From positions 768,678 to 832,677 of the forward strand of contig NZ_QICS01000001.1 in the NCBI RefSeq assembly GCF_003201285.1: a DNA stretch of 64,000 bases, given 5' to 3'. Each line of letters begins with the position of its first letter. The stretch's first letter is position 1. This document shows, one piece after another, positions 43,650 to 52,104 of this stretch. The notes under the pieces are model-generated. The model worked only from the letters and a program-made list of their open reading frames with translations. It made no database searches and was not told where the DNA came from. The position numbers and the translations under genes are program-made. The stretch comes from Lachnotalea glycerini. Its GTDB lineage: Bacteria > Bacillota > Clostridia > Lachnospirales > Lachnospiraceae.

Positions 43650-44666
43650 TTACTGATTGAATGAACAACCACTTGTTGTTGCTCCTACAATTTTATCTTT
43701 ACTCTTTCCGCTAGTTGATATACAACCAGTAAAACTATGCTTACCTGACTTTGGTGCTGTTGGAAAATAGAAATTAACATTATTTTTGATACCTGTACAT
43801 TTAACTAATGTAATCGCACCGGTATTATTGTTTTGGTCAAAACCTCTTGATTTGTTACCAGTTGCTGTACATCCTTCTAAATAATGATTATCTGCAGTGT
43901 AGTCTCCGCCAACTTTAAAACCTTGTCCATTTCCATCATATAATCCATTATAATTTGCCTGACAGTTATAAAACTTAACTGCATTTCCTGCACGATAGCA
44001 ATCATATCCGTCGTCAGAGTTAGATGTTGCTATGCAATTCTTAAATACGTTTCCAGCTCCAATGTTTAATTTTGCTGCAAATCCATCGGCATTTTCTCCA
44101 TTCGTTGCTGAATCGTAATTATAGGTTGACGTTACGCTGGTAATTGTGTTATAAGCCGCACCATTACTCATCTGAAGACCGGTATCATGACATTTTGTAA
44201 TTGTACAGTAAGAAACATTGTTGTTATTTCCACTAATAAAAATACCATTATCTCCTGCATTCTGAATTGTCAGTCCTGAAATAGTCCAATAACTGCCTGA
44301 AATCTGGAATCCCCTATTACTGCTGTTCTCTGCCTGTCCAGAAAAATCAATTACCGGCTTAGATCCGTTATAGTTTAAAATTCTAATTGGCGAACCCGAT
44401 TTTCCGCTCGCACTAAGCTTAATTGTTGAACTGTACTTATAAGTTCCGTTTAAAACATAAATGTTAGTTCCTGCGCTAGCTTTTGTTATTGCTTTTGTTA
44501 TAGTTTTAAAAGCCGTGCTTGTTGATGTTCCGTTGTTGGAATCATTTCCACTTGTCGAAACATAATAGTTTGTTGCTGCTTTTACTGGCAGCTCATTGAA
44601 ACAAAATAAACTAGCAATCATTAAAAATGTCAAAATAAAACTGATCCTTCTTCTTCCTCTTTTCAT
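43650..44666 (-). CDS. Secreted pectate lyase, PL9 type
   Basis: Extracellular right-handed beta-helix enzyme expected to cleave polygalacturonate by beta-elimination. The 338-residue precursor has a Sec signal peptide (basic MKRGRRR, hydrophobic core to about residue 22, cleavage near PVKAA). The mature part starts NYYVSTSGNDSNNG, as in PL9 lyases. Asp194, Asp218, Asp219 and Asp222 (NADGFAAKL and NSDDGYDCYRAG), spaced exactly as the Ca-binding Asp set of Pel9A, plus Lys251 in GFKVGG, match the catalytic site. It is monocistronic, with its own promoter and terminator. It has no carbohydrate-binding module or anchor. Confidence 0.87.
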   Translation of the reverse strand: MKRGRRRISFILTFLMIASLFCFNELPVKAATNYYVSTSGNDSNNGTSTSTAFKTITKAITKASAGTNIYVLNGTYKYSSTIKLSASGKSGSPIRILNYNGSKPVIDFSGQAENSSNRGFQISGSYWTISGLTIQNAGDNGIFISGNNNNVSYCTITKCHDTGLQMSNGAAYNTITSVTSTYNYDSATNGENADGFAAKLNIGAGNVFKNCIATSNSDDGYDCYRAGNAVKFYNCQANYNGLYDGNGQGFKVGGDYTADNHYLEGCTATGNKSRGFDQNNNTGAITLVKCTGIKNNVNFYFPTAPKSGKHSFTGCISTSGKSKDKIVGATTSGCSFNQ

Positions 44667-45070
44667 TATATGTATCCCCTTTCTTTTTTATCTATAAAGC
44701 CTTTCCATATTAGATTGGCAATTATAGCATAATCATGCGCCTATTTTGTGTTATTTTAGTACTAAATAACCAACTAGACACTATTCTTAAGCCCTCCGAA
44801 ATCTATTATAATATTAAATTGTCAAAAAATCAAGCTTAATTTTGTATTTTATCATACATTTTATATAATTTACATATTTTTTGACTATTAATTAATAATA
44901 TTCTAATATTTTAGTTTAATTTTTAATATTTTGTATTTTTTGATAAAATTTTAACATTAATTAGCACTTTTTAAATATGTCTATATTTATAATCTATTCA
45001 AAATTATAATGCAATATTTGATGCTTCGTTAATCTTTATTTTATATCCTATTTATAATTTTATTATATAA
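44667..45070. other. AT-rich region upstream of the pectate lyase
   Basis: About 400 bp of very AT-rich DNA with no credible ORF. It contains the predicted pectate lyase promoter at 44805-44833. Long A and T runs between 44820 and 45060 could be UP-element or curved DNA. No riboswitch or operator palindrome was recognised. Confidence 0.5.
44805..44833 (-). promoter_or_regulatory. Predicted pectate lyase promoter
   Basis: TTGATT and TATAAT with a 17-bp spacer on the minus strand, giving a leader of about 130 nt. Confidence 0.55.
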
Positions 45071-45113
45071 AAACAAGCCTAAATCATTTGGTTCAAATCA
45101 TTTAGGCTTGTTT
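45071..45113 (-). terminator. Two-way terminator after the GH25 gene
   Basis: A 20-bp stem with one mismatch (AAACAAGCCTAAAT core), 3-nt loop, flanked by A and T tracts on both sides. It starts 1 bp after the GH25 stop. Confidence 0.9.
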
Positions 45114-45114
45114 T

Positions 45115-46101
45115 TTAATTATAAAAGGCAGTGGTTATACTATTAAATCCTACCACGCCATCCGTTTTTAAATTGTATTTCTTTTGCAACTGAATTGTCT
45201 TTTTTCTGCTATCCTTTGCGTATTTGCCGTCTATGCTGGTTGAAAAATCCATTTCATTTAATCTGGTCTGCCACCATGATACAACATCTCCACTGCTACC
45301 TGTTAGATAACCAATTATAGTACTTTTGGCTTTTAATTGAATCAGATTACGAACGTATTTTGTATTAACTCCATCCATTCCATCTTCTATTAAAGCATTA
45401 CCGCTTTCGTCCAGATACCCGTCTTTATTTGCCGCTTTTTGAAAATTAAGAATATTAATATTAATTATATTATAATTGCTTTCATCTGTTTCAGCCTCAA
45501 GCTGTTCTAATTCCAGATAAAATTCATTTATATCCACCTTACCACTTATTCCAGGTACCTTACCGGTTTTTGATTTCTGCCATATAGATGCATGCTCTTT
45601 TTCTTTTGAAGATATATTGCTTTTATAACGAGCATACCAAATATCACATTTAAATTGCTCCATATCAAAATAATTCATCTCATAAACATTATTGGTATAT
45701 AAAATCGGAATATATCCTGCATTTTCTACTTCTTCCAAAAATATCTTTGCCATTTCAGTTGCAAGAGCTTTTGTTATTTCTACTCCTTTTGTACGCGCAT
45801 ATCGAACCGAATCATATTCCAAATCATAGGCAATCGGACAAATGCTCTTATACTTTTTAACTGCTTCAATTGCATATTTGGCTTCTTGTCTCGCCATTTC
45901 AAGGGAATATGCATAGCTGAACCAATAAATCCCCAGTGGCATATTTGAATTTATGCAAGCTCTTGCATTCGATTCAAATCTTTGATCAATATTATTCTTC
46001 CCATAACCAGCTCGAATAAAAATAAACTGGTATCCTGCATCTTTTACCTGCTTTACATTAACATTTCCATTATGTACACTAATATCAATACCTAAAAACA
46101 T
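45115..46101 (-). CDS. GH25 lysozyme-like hydrolase with C-terminal peptidoglycan-binding region
   Basis: A 328-residue muramidase-like protein. The GH25 domain (about residues 1-200) shows GIDISVHNGNVN at the N-terminus and AYDLEYD with the catalytic Asp/Glu pair. It closes with IWQKSKTGKVPGISGKVDINEFY. The C-terminal ~110 residues include a peptidoglycan_binding_1-like repeat (VSWWQTRLNEMDFSTSIDGKY; LQKKYNLKTDGVVG). There is no signal peptide, so export would need a holin or lysis, as for phage endolysins. No phage gene is adjacent apart from an unknown 80-residue ORF upstream. Confidence 0.85.
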   Translation of the reverse strand: MFLGIDISVHNGNVNVKQVKDAGYQFIFIRAGYGKNNIDQRFESNARACINSNMPLGIYWFSYAYSLEMARQEAKYAIEAVKKYKSICPIAYDLEYDSVRYARTKGVEITKALATEMAKIFLEEVENAGYIPILYTNNVYEMNYFDMEQFKCDIWYARYKSNISSKEKEHASIWQKSKTGKVPGISGKVDINEFYLELEQLEAETDESNYNIININILNFQKAANKDGYLDESGNALIEDGMDGVNTKYVRNLIQLKAKSTIIGYLTGSSGDVVSWWQTRLNEMDFSTSIDGKYAKDSRKKTIQLQKKYNLKTDGVVGFNSITTAFYN

Positions 46102-46219
46102 TTATACCTCTTTTTTTTATTAGATTTATAATATTTTATGTAACAAATAATTTGTCTTATGAATAAATATAATGAATAACATTTTCACCACACAGGTTAA
46201 ACCAAACATACCATATTAA

Positions 46220-46462
46220 CTAGTCATCAAAATCAACCGTAACTGTCCAGTAACTTGGTCCATCTTCGATCTTGCTAACAGTTCCATTTAAATTGTTAAT
46301 TTTATTGCTGATTGGAATATTGCCGCTCATTCCCACAGCAGGCTCAATGGTATAGCAATACATAAGCCCTTGAAGAGTCTGCAAATCTCTGGCACTCACC
46401 TCTACGCAATCTCCTACCTTTACCAAATTTGGTCTTTCCATTCTAAAATCTAACTGTTTCAT
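46220..46462 (-). CDS. Small protein of unknown function
   Basis: An 80-residue protein beginning MKQLDFRMERPNLVKVGDCVEV and ending in an acidic VTVDFDD. It is beta-strand rich with two Cys. No signal peptide, transmembrane helix or known motif is seen. It lies 118 bp upstream of the GH25 gene on the same strand. A Shine-Dalgarno-like GCAGTGAGA is only moderate. It is probably a real gene, because the frame is clean and codon use matches the neighbours. Confidence 0.5.
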   Translation of the reverse strand: MKQLDFRMERPNLVKVGDCVEVSARDLQTLQGLMYCYTIEPAVGMSGNIPISNKINNLNGTVSKIEDGPSYWTVTVDFDD

Positions 46463-46870
46463 TTTATCTCACTGCCTGCCTTATATTATTATAAATTTAT
46501 TTTATAAGCTCCTATTCCAAAAAAAGGAATACTTCACACTTTTTTCAAAGTTTCTTCAAATACCCTACACATAGCTTCTGTATATTATAATCATACAAAG
46601 TAATTAGTACATATCGCACCACATATTTCACTATAATTTATTATAAATATTCGCAGTTTATAATAACGAAATGCATCTAATACTTTGATTATATAAACTT
46701 TTTTTCATATAGCCTGGATAATCCCCCTTATCCAGGCTCTCCTCTTTTAAAGTACTAATTCTAACTCATTTCTGCTCTTTAAAAAGCCCTTACGCAATAA
46801 TATGTTCCACTTTTAATCTTAGACATCCCCGTTGATCTTAATAATTTAATCAATTTACCTATATAAAAAA
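46463..46870. other. Intergenic region with a perfect hairpin
   Basis: A 408-bp gap. It holds a perfect 11-bp inverted repeat AGCCTGGATAA / TTATCCAGGCT at 46711-46738 with a 6-nt loop. On the minus strand this is followed by A-rich rather than T-rich sequence, so termination of the aldo/keto reductase transcript is uncertain. A TATAAT-like box lies near 46590. Nothing else was recognised. Confidence 0.5.
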
Positions 46871-47854
46871 CTATTTCAATATTGAATCAATTACATTTAA
46901 TTCTTCTTTGGTAAAAACCAGCTTATCTACAATTTTGACATTGTCTTGTATCTGCTTTACTTTACTTGCACCAATTAATACCGTGGTTACTTTATCATTT
47001 CTAAGAACCCAAGATAATGCCATCTGTGCTAATGATTGATTTCTGCTGGCAGCTATTTCATTTAATTGGGTAACCTTATCGATTACATGCTCTGTAACAT
47101 CACTTTCATGCAAAAATATACTCTTAGTTGCTCTTGAGTCTTCTGGAATTCCATGAATATACTTATCCGTTAATAATCCCTGTGCCAATGGGCAAAATGC
47201 AATTGAACCGATTCCCTCTTCTTCTAATACATCCAATAACCCATTTTCTACCCATCTGTCAAACATATTATACCTTGGCTGATGAATTAAACATGGTGTA
47301 TGGTTAGCCTTCAATAGTTGAGAAGCTCTCTTTGTATCCTCCGGCTTATAGTTTGACAAACCCACGTATAATGCTTTACCACTTCTAACAATTTGAGAAA
47401 GTGCTTCCATAGTCTCTTCTAAAGGTGTTTCTGGGTCAGGTCTGTGGTGATAAAAAATATCAACATAATCTAGACCCAATCTTTTTAAGCTCTGATCCAA
47501 GCTGGATACTAAATATTTCTTAGAACCCCAATCCCCATAAGGTCCAGGCCACATAGTATACCCTGCCTTTGTAGAAATAATCAGTTCATCCCTATAAGGG
47601 AATAATTCATTTTTAAGAATTTTTCCAAAATTTTCTTCTGCTGAGCCTGGCACCGGCCCATAATTATTAGCAATATCAAAATGTGTGATACCGAGGTCAA
47701 ACGCTTTAAAAATAAGTGCTTTTTGATTTTCATAGGAATCTATTGAACCAAAATTATGCCAAAGACCAAGCGCCACTCTAGGTAACTTAAGTCCACTGTT
47801 TCCACATCTTTTATATTTCATTTGACTATATCTTTCTTCCATTGGCTGATACAT
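46871..47854 (-). CDS. Aldo/keto reductase, YghZ type
   Basis: A 327-residue NADPH-dependent aldo/keto reductase closest to the YghZ/L-glyceraldehyde-3-phosphate reductase branch. The tetrad region shows FDIANNYGPVPGSAEENFG (Asp and Tyr), ISTKAGY (Lys) and FYHHRPDPETPLEE (His). The cofactor segment includes IGASKVKQIQDN. Such enzymes reduce toxic aldehydes such as methylglyoxal. It is driven by a MerR-type promoter with a 19-bp spacer, and a MerR gene lies just upstream, so an aldehyde or electrophile-induced detoxification pair is likely. Confidence 0.92.
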   Translation of the reverse strand: MYQPMEERYSQMKYKRCGNSGLKLPRVALGLWHNFGSIDSYENQKALIFKAFDLGITHFDIANNYGPVPGSAEENFGKILKNELFPYRDELIISTKAGYTMWPGPYGDWGSKKYLVSSLDQSLKRLGLDYVDIFYHHRPDPETPLEETMEALSQIVRSGKALYVGLSNYKPEDTKRASQLLKANHTPCLIHQPRYNMFDRWVENGLLDVLEEEGIGSIAFCPLAQGLLTDKYIHGIPEDSRATKSIFLHESDVTEHVIDKVTQLNEIAASRNQSLAQMALSWVLRNDKVTTVLIGASKVKQIQDNVKIVDKLVFTKEELNVIDSILK

Positions 47855-47892
47855 TAAACTTCCTCCTGTTACTCTATTTTAAACATATCTCA

Positions 47893-47923
47893 ATTGTAAT
47901 ACCTAGAGTTAACTCTATGTCAA
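47893..47923 (-). promoter_or_regulatory. MerR-type promoter and operator of the aldo/keto reductase
   Basis: On the minus strand TTGACA and TACAAT are separated by 19 bp, the over-long spacing that MerR proteins correct by DNA distortion. The spacer contains the perfect 14-bp palindrome TAGAGTTAACTCTA. It lies 39 bp upstream of the reductase start and downstream of the MerR gene. Confidence 0.85.
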
Positions 47924-48006
47924 GCTTCTTCTTTTCAACGTTCTTTTCAAAGTATTTTAAGTAAAAGGATAAGGAGAGGAATGTTATTTTCTTTTAAAAA
48001 GTAATT

Positions 48007-48390
48007 TTATTCAGTCTGCTCATCAATATGAAAAATACCAATTTCTTTATAATGCTCTAATTTATAATTTACAATTTCCATACTCTTATAGAGCTGTTCT
48101 ATCTGTTTTTCGATATTTTTCTTATGAGCTGTCAGAATAATTTTTCTATCCTCTAATCGCTCTCTTCCTTGTAAGCAGCACTGCATAAATTGTTTTATAC
48201 TTTCAATTGACATCCCACTATTTTTTAAACAACATATGAGTTTAATCCATTCAATATCATTATCAGTAAATTTTCTAATTCCTGATTCACTTCTTTTAAT
48301 TAATGGTAACAGTCCTTCTTTATCATAATATCGTAACGTATAAATTGATAAATTTGTTTTCTCTGCTACTTGCTTTATTGTATATTCCAT
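48007..48390 (-). CDS. MerR-family regulator, AdhR/NmlR-like
   Basis: A 127-residue MerR protein. The winged helix is IKQVAEKTNLSIYTLRYYDKEGLLP, followed by a long dimerisation helix. A Cys pair (Cys53-Cys54) sits in LICCLKNSGMSIESI, where AdhR and NmlR keep an electrophile-sensing cysteine. More cysteines follow in FMQCCLQG. The ATG at 48390 has GGGAG 9 bp upstream. A longer reading starts 11 codons earlier. It sits directly upstream of the MerR-type promoter of the aldo/keto reductase. Thiol-based activation by aldehydes is inferred. Confidence 0.85.
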   Translation of the reverse strand: MEYTIKQVAEKTNLSIYTLRYYDKEGLLPLIKRSESGIRKFTDNDIEWIKLICCLKNSGMSIESIKQFMQCCLQGRERLEDRKIILTAHKKNIEKQIEQLYKSMEIVNYKLEHYKEIGIFHIDEQTE

Positions 48391-48507
48391 ATAGAACATC
48401 TCCCTTTTGCTTATATCCATCATATTTTAAAATGCTAGCCCTGAAATCAATTGAATCTTCAACGATGAAACTCGATCTACTCATAACCAACAGTTACAAA
48501 CTTTACT

Positions 48508-49059
48508 CTATTTCAATTCGTTTTGATTGATTTTAAATATAGAACTGATATTTCGATTTAGTGTCTTAGCTTTTATTTGGATCAGTAATTCCTCTATAGC
48601 AGAAATACTTGCGATGCTGCAAAGTAAAGTACAAGTGATTGGCATTCCAAAAATGACATAAAGTAATGGAAAACAAAATAATAAAAATCCTGTTGCCTTA
48701 TTGGCATAGGTATGTAAAAAGGCTAATGTATGATGTTTCATAAAACCAACAAACAGTCCTCCGATCCGAATAGCAAAAATACCAATTACCCATAATATCA
48801 TGTATTCCATTCTATCCAGATAAGGAAAAAACACATACATAAGAACTGCAATTAAAACGAAGTCCGCCAGACTGTCAAGAGCTGCACCATGCTCACTTTC
48901 TGCTCCCATTTTCCTTGCCAGAAAACCATCCAGCATATCACCGAGTCCACATATTAGATAAAGGACAAAAAATAAAATGGACAACGGCTTTATTATAAGT
49001 ATAACCAAAGACAATATAATTCTTAATATTGTTAACACATCTGGAATTTTGCTAAACAT
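48508..49059 (-). CDS. CDP-alcohol phosphatidyltransferase
   Basis: A 183-residue integral membrane enzyme of the PgsA/PssA family. The signature spreads over LDGFLARKMGAESEHGAALD and SLADF (DGxxAR...G...D...D). At least four hydrophobic helices are visible. The head-group alcohol cannot be read. It differs clearly from the housekeeping PgsA at 32449 and stands alone between the sulfate operon and the MerR gene. Confidence 0.85.
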   Translation of the reverse strand: MFSKIPDVLTILRIILSLVILIIKPLSILFFVLYLICGLGDMLDGFLARKMGAESEHGAALDSLADFVLIAVLMYVFFPYLDRMEYMILWVIGIFAIRIGGLFVGFMKHHTLAFLHTYANKATGFLLFCFPLLYVIFGMPITCTLLCSIASISAIEELLIQIKAKTLNRNISSIFKINQNELK

Positions 49060-49105
49060 AATTATCTACGACCTCTCTAAACATTAGCTGCTTCTTTCGC
49101 AAAAA

Positions 49106-49150
49106 AACTTCCTAATTTATTATATATGCAAATGATAAATTTAGGAAGTT
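49106..49150 (-). terminator. Terminator of the sulfate operon
   Basis: Imperfect stem AACTTCCTAATTTAT / ATAAATTTAGGAAGTT with T-tracts on both strands, 38 bp after the cysN stop. Confidence 0.8.
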
Positions 49151-49187
49151 TTTCTTTAATATATTGTCTTAGTTCTTACAAACCTTT

Positions 49188-50879
49188 TTAGATAATCCAG
49201 AAGTTCTCATGGCACACTATCTTACGATATGTTTCAAATTTTGACCATTTATTTACAAATGCTATCTTATTATCTTCTTCTAGCTTCTTATAGTCATGCA
49301 AAAATTCCTGTAGCTGCGCTATCGTATTAATGTTTAGTGCAAAACCCCTTTCATCCAGAATTGGTAGTCCATCATAGTTATATTCTTCCAATTTGATTAT
49401 ATCAGCTATTTTAGCATTGCGTATTAAAATTGCTGTGGAAGCTTCTACTGAAATAATATCAAAATAATCCGGATAATTAAAGCTGTCTCCTTTTGTTGGT
49501 ACCCTGTCTCCTGCATGATAAGTCCTATCCCTTGATTTTTCTTTGGAAAGAAACGCGTTTTCCAAATCAAAGTAAAATTCTTCAAAAATATAACCGTTTG
49601 CTATTAGATCATCTTTTTCGAAATAAGGTTTTTCATTTTGCATTTCTACATGCTCCACTACACCACAGGCAGATGTCATATGGCTGATACGATCTATCAA
49701 AATCAGTTCTCCAAGCGTTTTATTTTTTTGAAATTCATCTACTACTATTTTTTCAGCAAATTCAAGCTCGCAATGGATAATTTCATTTTTCGTAACTGTA
49801 TCAATAGGCAGATGCTCTCCTGTATTGACATCTATTTTATATTCAATATTTTTGACAATTGCCGGTATCATCTTTGTTCCGAGTTTTAGCAGGAAATCTC
49901 TGCCTGCTCTCAATGGCTCATCATCCATCCAAAGAATGGTAGTTCTTACATTTTTTTGAATTGGAAGCTTCTCATTATTCGTCAGCACACACCCACGACT
50001 GACATCGACTTCCTTATCAAGCTGAATGGTAACCTCCTGTCCTTGAATGGCCTCCTCTGCATTTTTATCTCCAATCAGAATACTTTCCACTATTGCCTTT
50101 TCATTACTTGGCAGGGTAGTTAATTTTTGTCCCACTTTAATGTTTCCTGACTCTATCTGCCCCTGAAAGCCCCTAAAGCTATGGTTCGGTCTGCATACTC
50201 TTTGTACCGGCATATAAAAGTTCTGACTATCTGCGATTTCAGAAACATCCACATTTTCTAGAAAAGTAAGCAGTATTTCTTCCTGATACCAGTCCATATT
50301 CTGCGATTTCTTTGTTACATTGTCCCCTTGCGTTGCACTGACTGGAATTATTTTTATGTTTTTAAGTGACAGCTCTTTTGCCAGAGCAAGAATATTTTCT
50401 TTAATTTGGTTGAATCGTTCTTGGCTATATAAAACTAAATCCATCTTATTGACTGCAAATACAAAATGTTGAATCCCCATCAAAGAACATATTCTGGAAT
50501 GACGCCTTGTTTGTACTAGCACACCTTGTTCGGCATCAACCAAAATAATTGCTAGCTGGGCAAAAGAGGCACCCACTGCCATATTTCTTGTATATTCTTC
50601 GTGTCCTGGTGTATCTGCTACAATAAAACTACGGTGATTTGTGTTAAAATAGCGGTATGCAACATCAATCGTAATCCCCTGTTCCCGTTCCGCCATAAGG
50701 CCATCTAATAAGAGAGAGTAATCGATCTCACCTCCACGAGAGCCTACTTTACTGTCAAGAATCAATGCTTTTTCCTGATCTGCATATAAAAGCTTGGAAT
50801 CATATAAAATATGACCAATCAGCGTTGATTTACCGTCATCTACACTACCACATGTTATAAATTTTAGTAATCCATTCAT
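49188..50879 (-). CDS. cysN: Sulfate adenylyltransferase GTPase subunit, with C-terminal extension
   Basis: GTP-driven subunit that, with CysD, activates sulfate to adenylylsulfate (APS). The 563-residue protein has the EF-Tu-like GTPase: P-loop GSVDDGKSTLIGHI, DTPGHEEYTRN and NKMDLV. Beta-barrel domains II and III follow. After about residue 430 there is a ~130-residue extension (DLENAFLSKEKSRDRTYHAG onward) that does not show the Walker motif of CysC, so no APS kinase is fused. It overlaps the cysD stop by 1 bp. It is the last gene of the operon. Confidence 0.93.
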   Translation of the reverse strand: MNGLLKFITCGSVDDGKSTLIGHILYDSKLLYADQEKALILDSKVGSRGGEIDYSLLLDGLMAEREQGITIDVAYRYFNTNHRSFIVADTPGHEEYTRNMAVGASFAQLAIILVDAEQGVLVQTRRHSRICSLMGIQHFVFAVNKMDLVLYSQERFNQIKENILALAKELSLKNIKIIPVSATQGDNVTKKSQNMDWYQEEILLTFLENVDVSEIADSQNFYMPVQRVCRPNHSFRGFQGQIESGNIKVGQKLTTLPSNEKAIVESILIGDKNAEEAIQGQEVTIQLDKEVDVSRGCVLTNNEKLPIQKNVRTTILWMDDEPLRAGRDFLLKLGTKMIPAIVKNIEYKIDVNTGEHLPIDTVTKNEIIHCELEFAEKIVVDEFQKNKTLGELILIDRISHMTSACGVVEHVEMQNEKPYFEKDDLIANGYIFEEFYFDLENAFLSKEKSRDRTYHAGDRVPTKGDSFNYPDYFDIISVEASTAILIRNAKIADIIKLEEYNYDGLPILDERGFALNINTIAQLQEFLHDYKKLEEDNKIAFVNKWSKFETYRKIVCHENFWII

Positions 50880-51781
50880 TAGAAATACCCTTCTCTCTTT
50901 CTTTTTTCCATACTTGCCGCACCTCCGTCCGAATCAATGACACGGCTGGTTCTTTCTGACTCAACTGAGCTTAAGGTTTCTTCAATGATTTCCCCAAGAG
51001 TAGCCGCCTCAGACAAAACTCCTCCTGAAAGTGGATAACAGCCAAGGGTACGAAAACGAACCTTTTTCATTTCAGGAACCTCTCCTGGTTTTAATTTCAT
51101 ACGTTCATCATCTACCATAATGATATTACCATCCCGATATACGATAGGGCGTTTTGCAGCAAAATAAAGTGGCACAATGGGTATATTTTCACGCTGTATG
51201 TATTGCCAGATATCCTTTTCTGTCCAGTTTGAAATTGGAAAAACCCGAATGCTCTCACCCTTGTTGATTTCTGTATTATATAATTTCCACATCTCCGGTC
51301 TTTGATTTTTTGGATCCCATGCATGTGAGGCATTACGGAATGAAAAAATTCTTTCCTTTGCTCTGCTTTTTTCCTCGTCACGCCTTCCTCCACCAAATGC
51401 AGCCGTAAATCCATATTGATCCAGAGCCTGTTTTAATGCCTGTGTTTTCATAATATCTGTATAGGCTGATCCATGTTCAAACGGATTGATACCTCTTTTA
51501 ACACCGTCCTGATTAATATACTCAATTATTTCAATTCCCAATTCTTTCGCTGTTTTATCTCTAAATTCAATCATTTCTTTAAACTTCCAAGTTGTATTTA
51601 CATGCATAAATGGAAATGGAGGCTTTTCGGGATAAAATGCTTTCATCGCCAGATGCAGCATAACAGAGCTATCCTTTCCAATCGAATACAGCATAACAGG
51701 CTTTTCACACTGCGCAGCTACCTCTCTTATAATATAGATTGCTTCGGCTTCTAACTCATCCAAATATGATAATCCGCTCAT
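50879..51781 (-). CDS. cysD: Sulfate adenylyltransferase small subunit
   Basis: Catalytic ATP-sulfurylase subunit that forms APS from ATP and sulfate. The 300-residue PAPS-reductase-fold protein contains the PP-loop [35 protein letters not shown] and the family-specific [19 protein letters not shown]. The Shine-Dalgarno AGGAGGAGTAAGG is strong. It lies 11 bp after aprB and overlaps cysN by one base. No cysH or cysC gene is in the operon, so APS is expected to go straight to AprAB. Confidence 0.96.
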   Translation of the reverse strand: MSGLSYLDELEAEAIYIIREVAAQCEKPVMLYSIGKDSSVMLHLAMKAFYPEKPPFPFMHVNTTWKFKEMIEFRDKTAKELGIEIIEYINQDGVKRGINPFEHGSAYTDIMKTQALKQALDQYGFTAAFGGGRRDEEKSRAKERIFSFRNASHAWDPKNQRPEMWKLYNTEINKGESIRVFPISNWTEKDIWQYIQRENIPIVPLYFAAKRPIVYRDGNIIMVDDERMKLKPGEVPEMKKVRFRTLGCYPLSGGVLSEAATLGEIIEETLSSVESERTSRVIDSDGGAASMEKRKREGYF

Positions 51782-51792
51782 CCTTACTCCTC

Positions 51793-52104
51793 CTAATATT
51801 TATTTGAATCCTTACTGTTGACATCTATTACCTTGACAGTTCCATCACTCTTTGTAATATTCCAATGAATGATATCCCCCTCATAAGAAACATTCATTTT
51901 ACCTCCATTGCCTCCAATATCTGCGCCCAGATAAAACTCAATTGCACCTGCCTTACATTCCTTAACACAGGACACACAGCCCCAACAATCCTTTGGATAC
52001 TTCATAAATGCCTTGGTATCCTTTTCTTTAATCAGACTTCCGGGACAAACCTCGATACATCGAAGACAGCCGACACATTTATCAAGATTAATTCTTATGC
52101 TCAT
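51793..52104 (-). CDS. aprB: Adenylylsulfate reductase beta subunit (ferredoxin type)
   Basis: A 103-residue protein with two 4Fe-4S motifs: [16 protein letters not shown] and [19 protein letters not shown] tail resembling the AprB C-terminal arm ([20 protein letters not shown]) follows. It passes electrons to the FAD of AprA for reduction of APS to sulfite and AMP. It overlaps the aprA end by 17 bp, indicating coupled translation. Compared with dissimilatory AprB (~150 residues) it is short, as in the assimilatory AprAB-like pairs. Confidence 0.9.
   Translation of the reverse strand: MSIRINLDKCVGCLRCIEVCPGSLIKEKDTKAFMKYPKDCWGCVSCVKECKAGAIEFYLGADIGGNGGKMNVSYEGDIIHWNITKSDGTVKVIDVNSKDSNKY

Noticed and set aside
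46711-46738. Perfect 11-bp hairpin as a terminator
   Set aside because: No T-run follows on the strand of the upstream gene, so it is only recorded as part of the gap.
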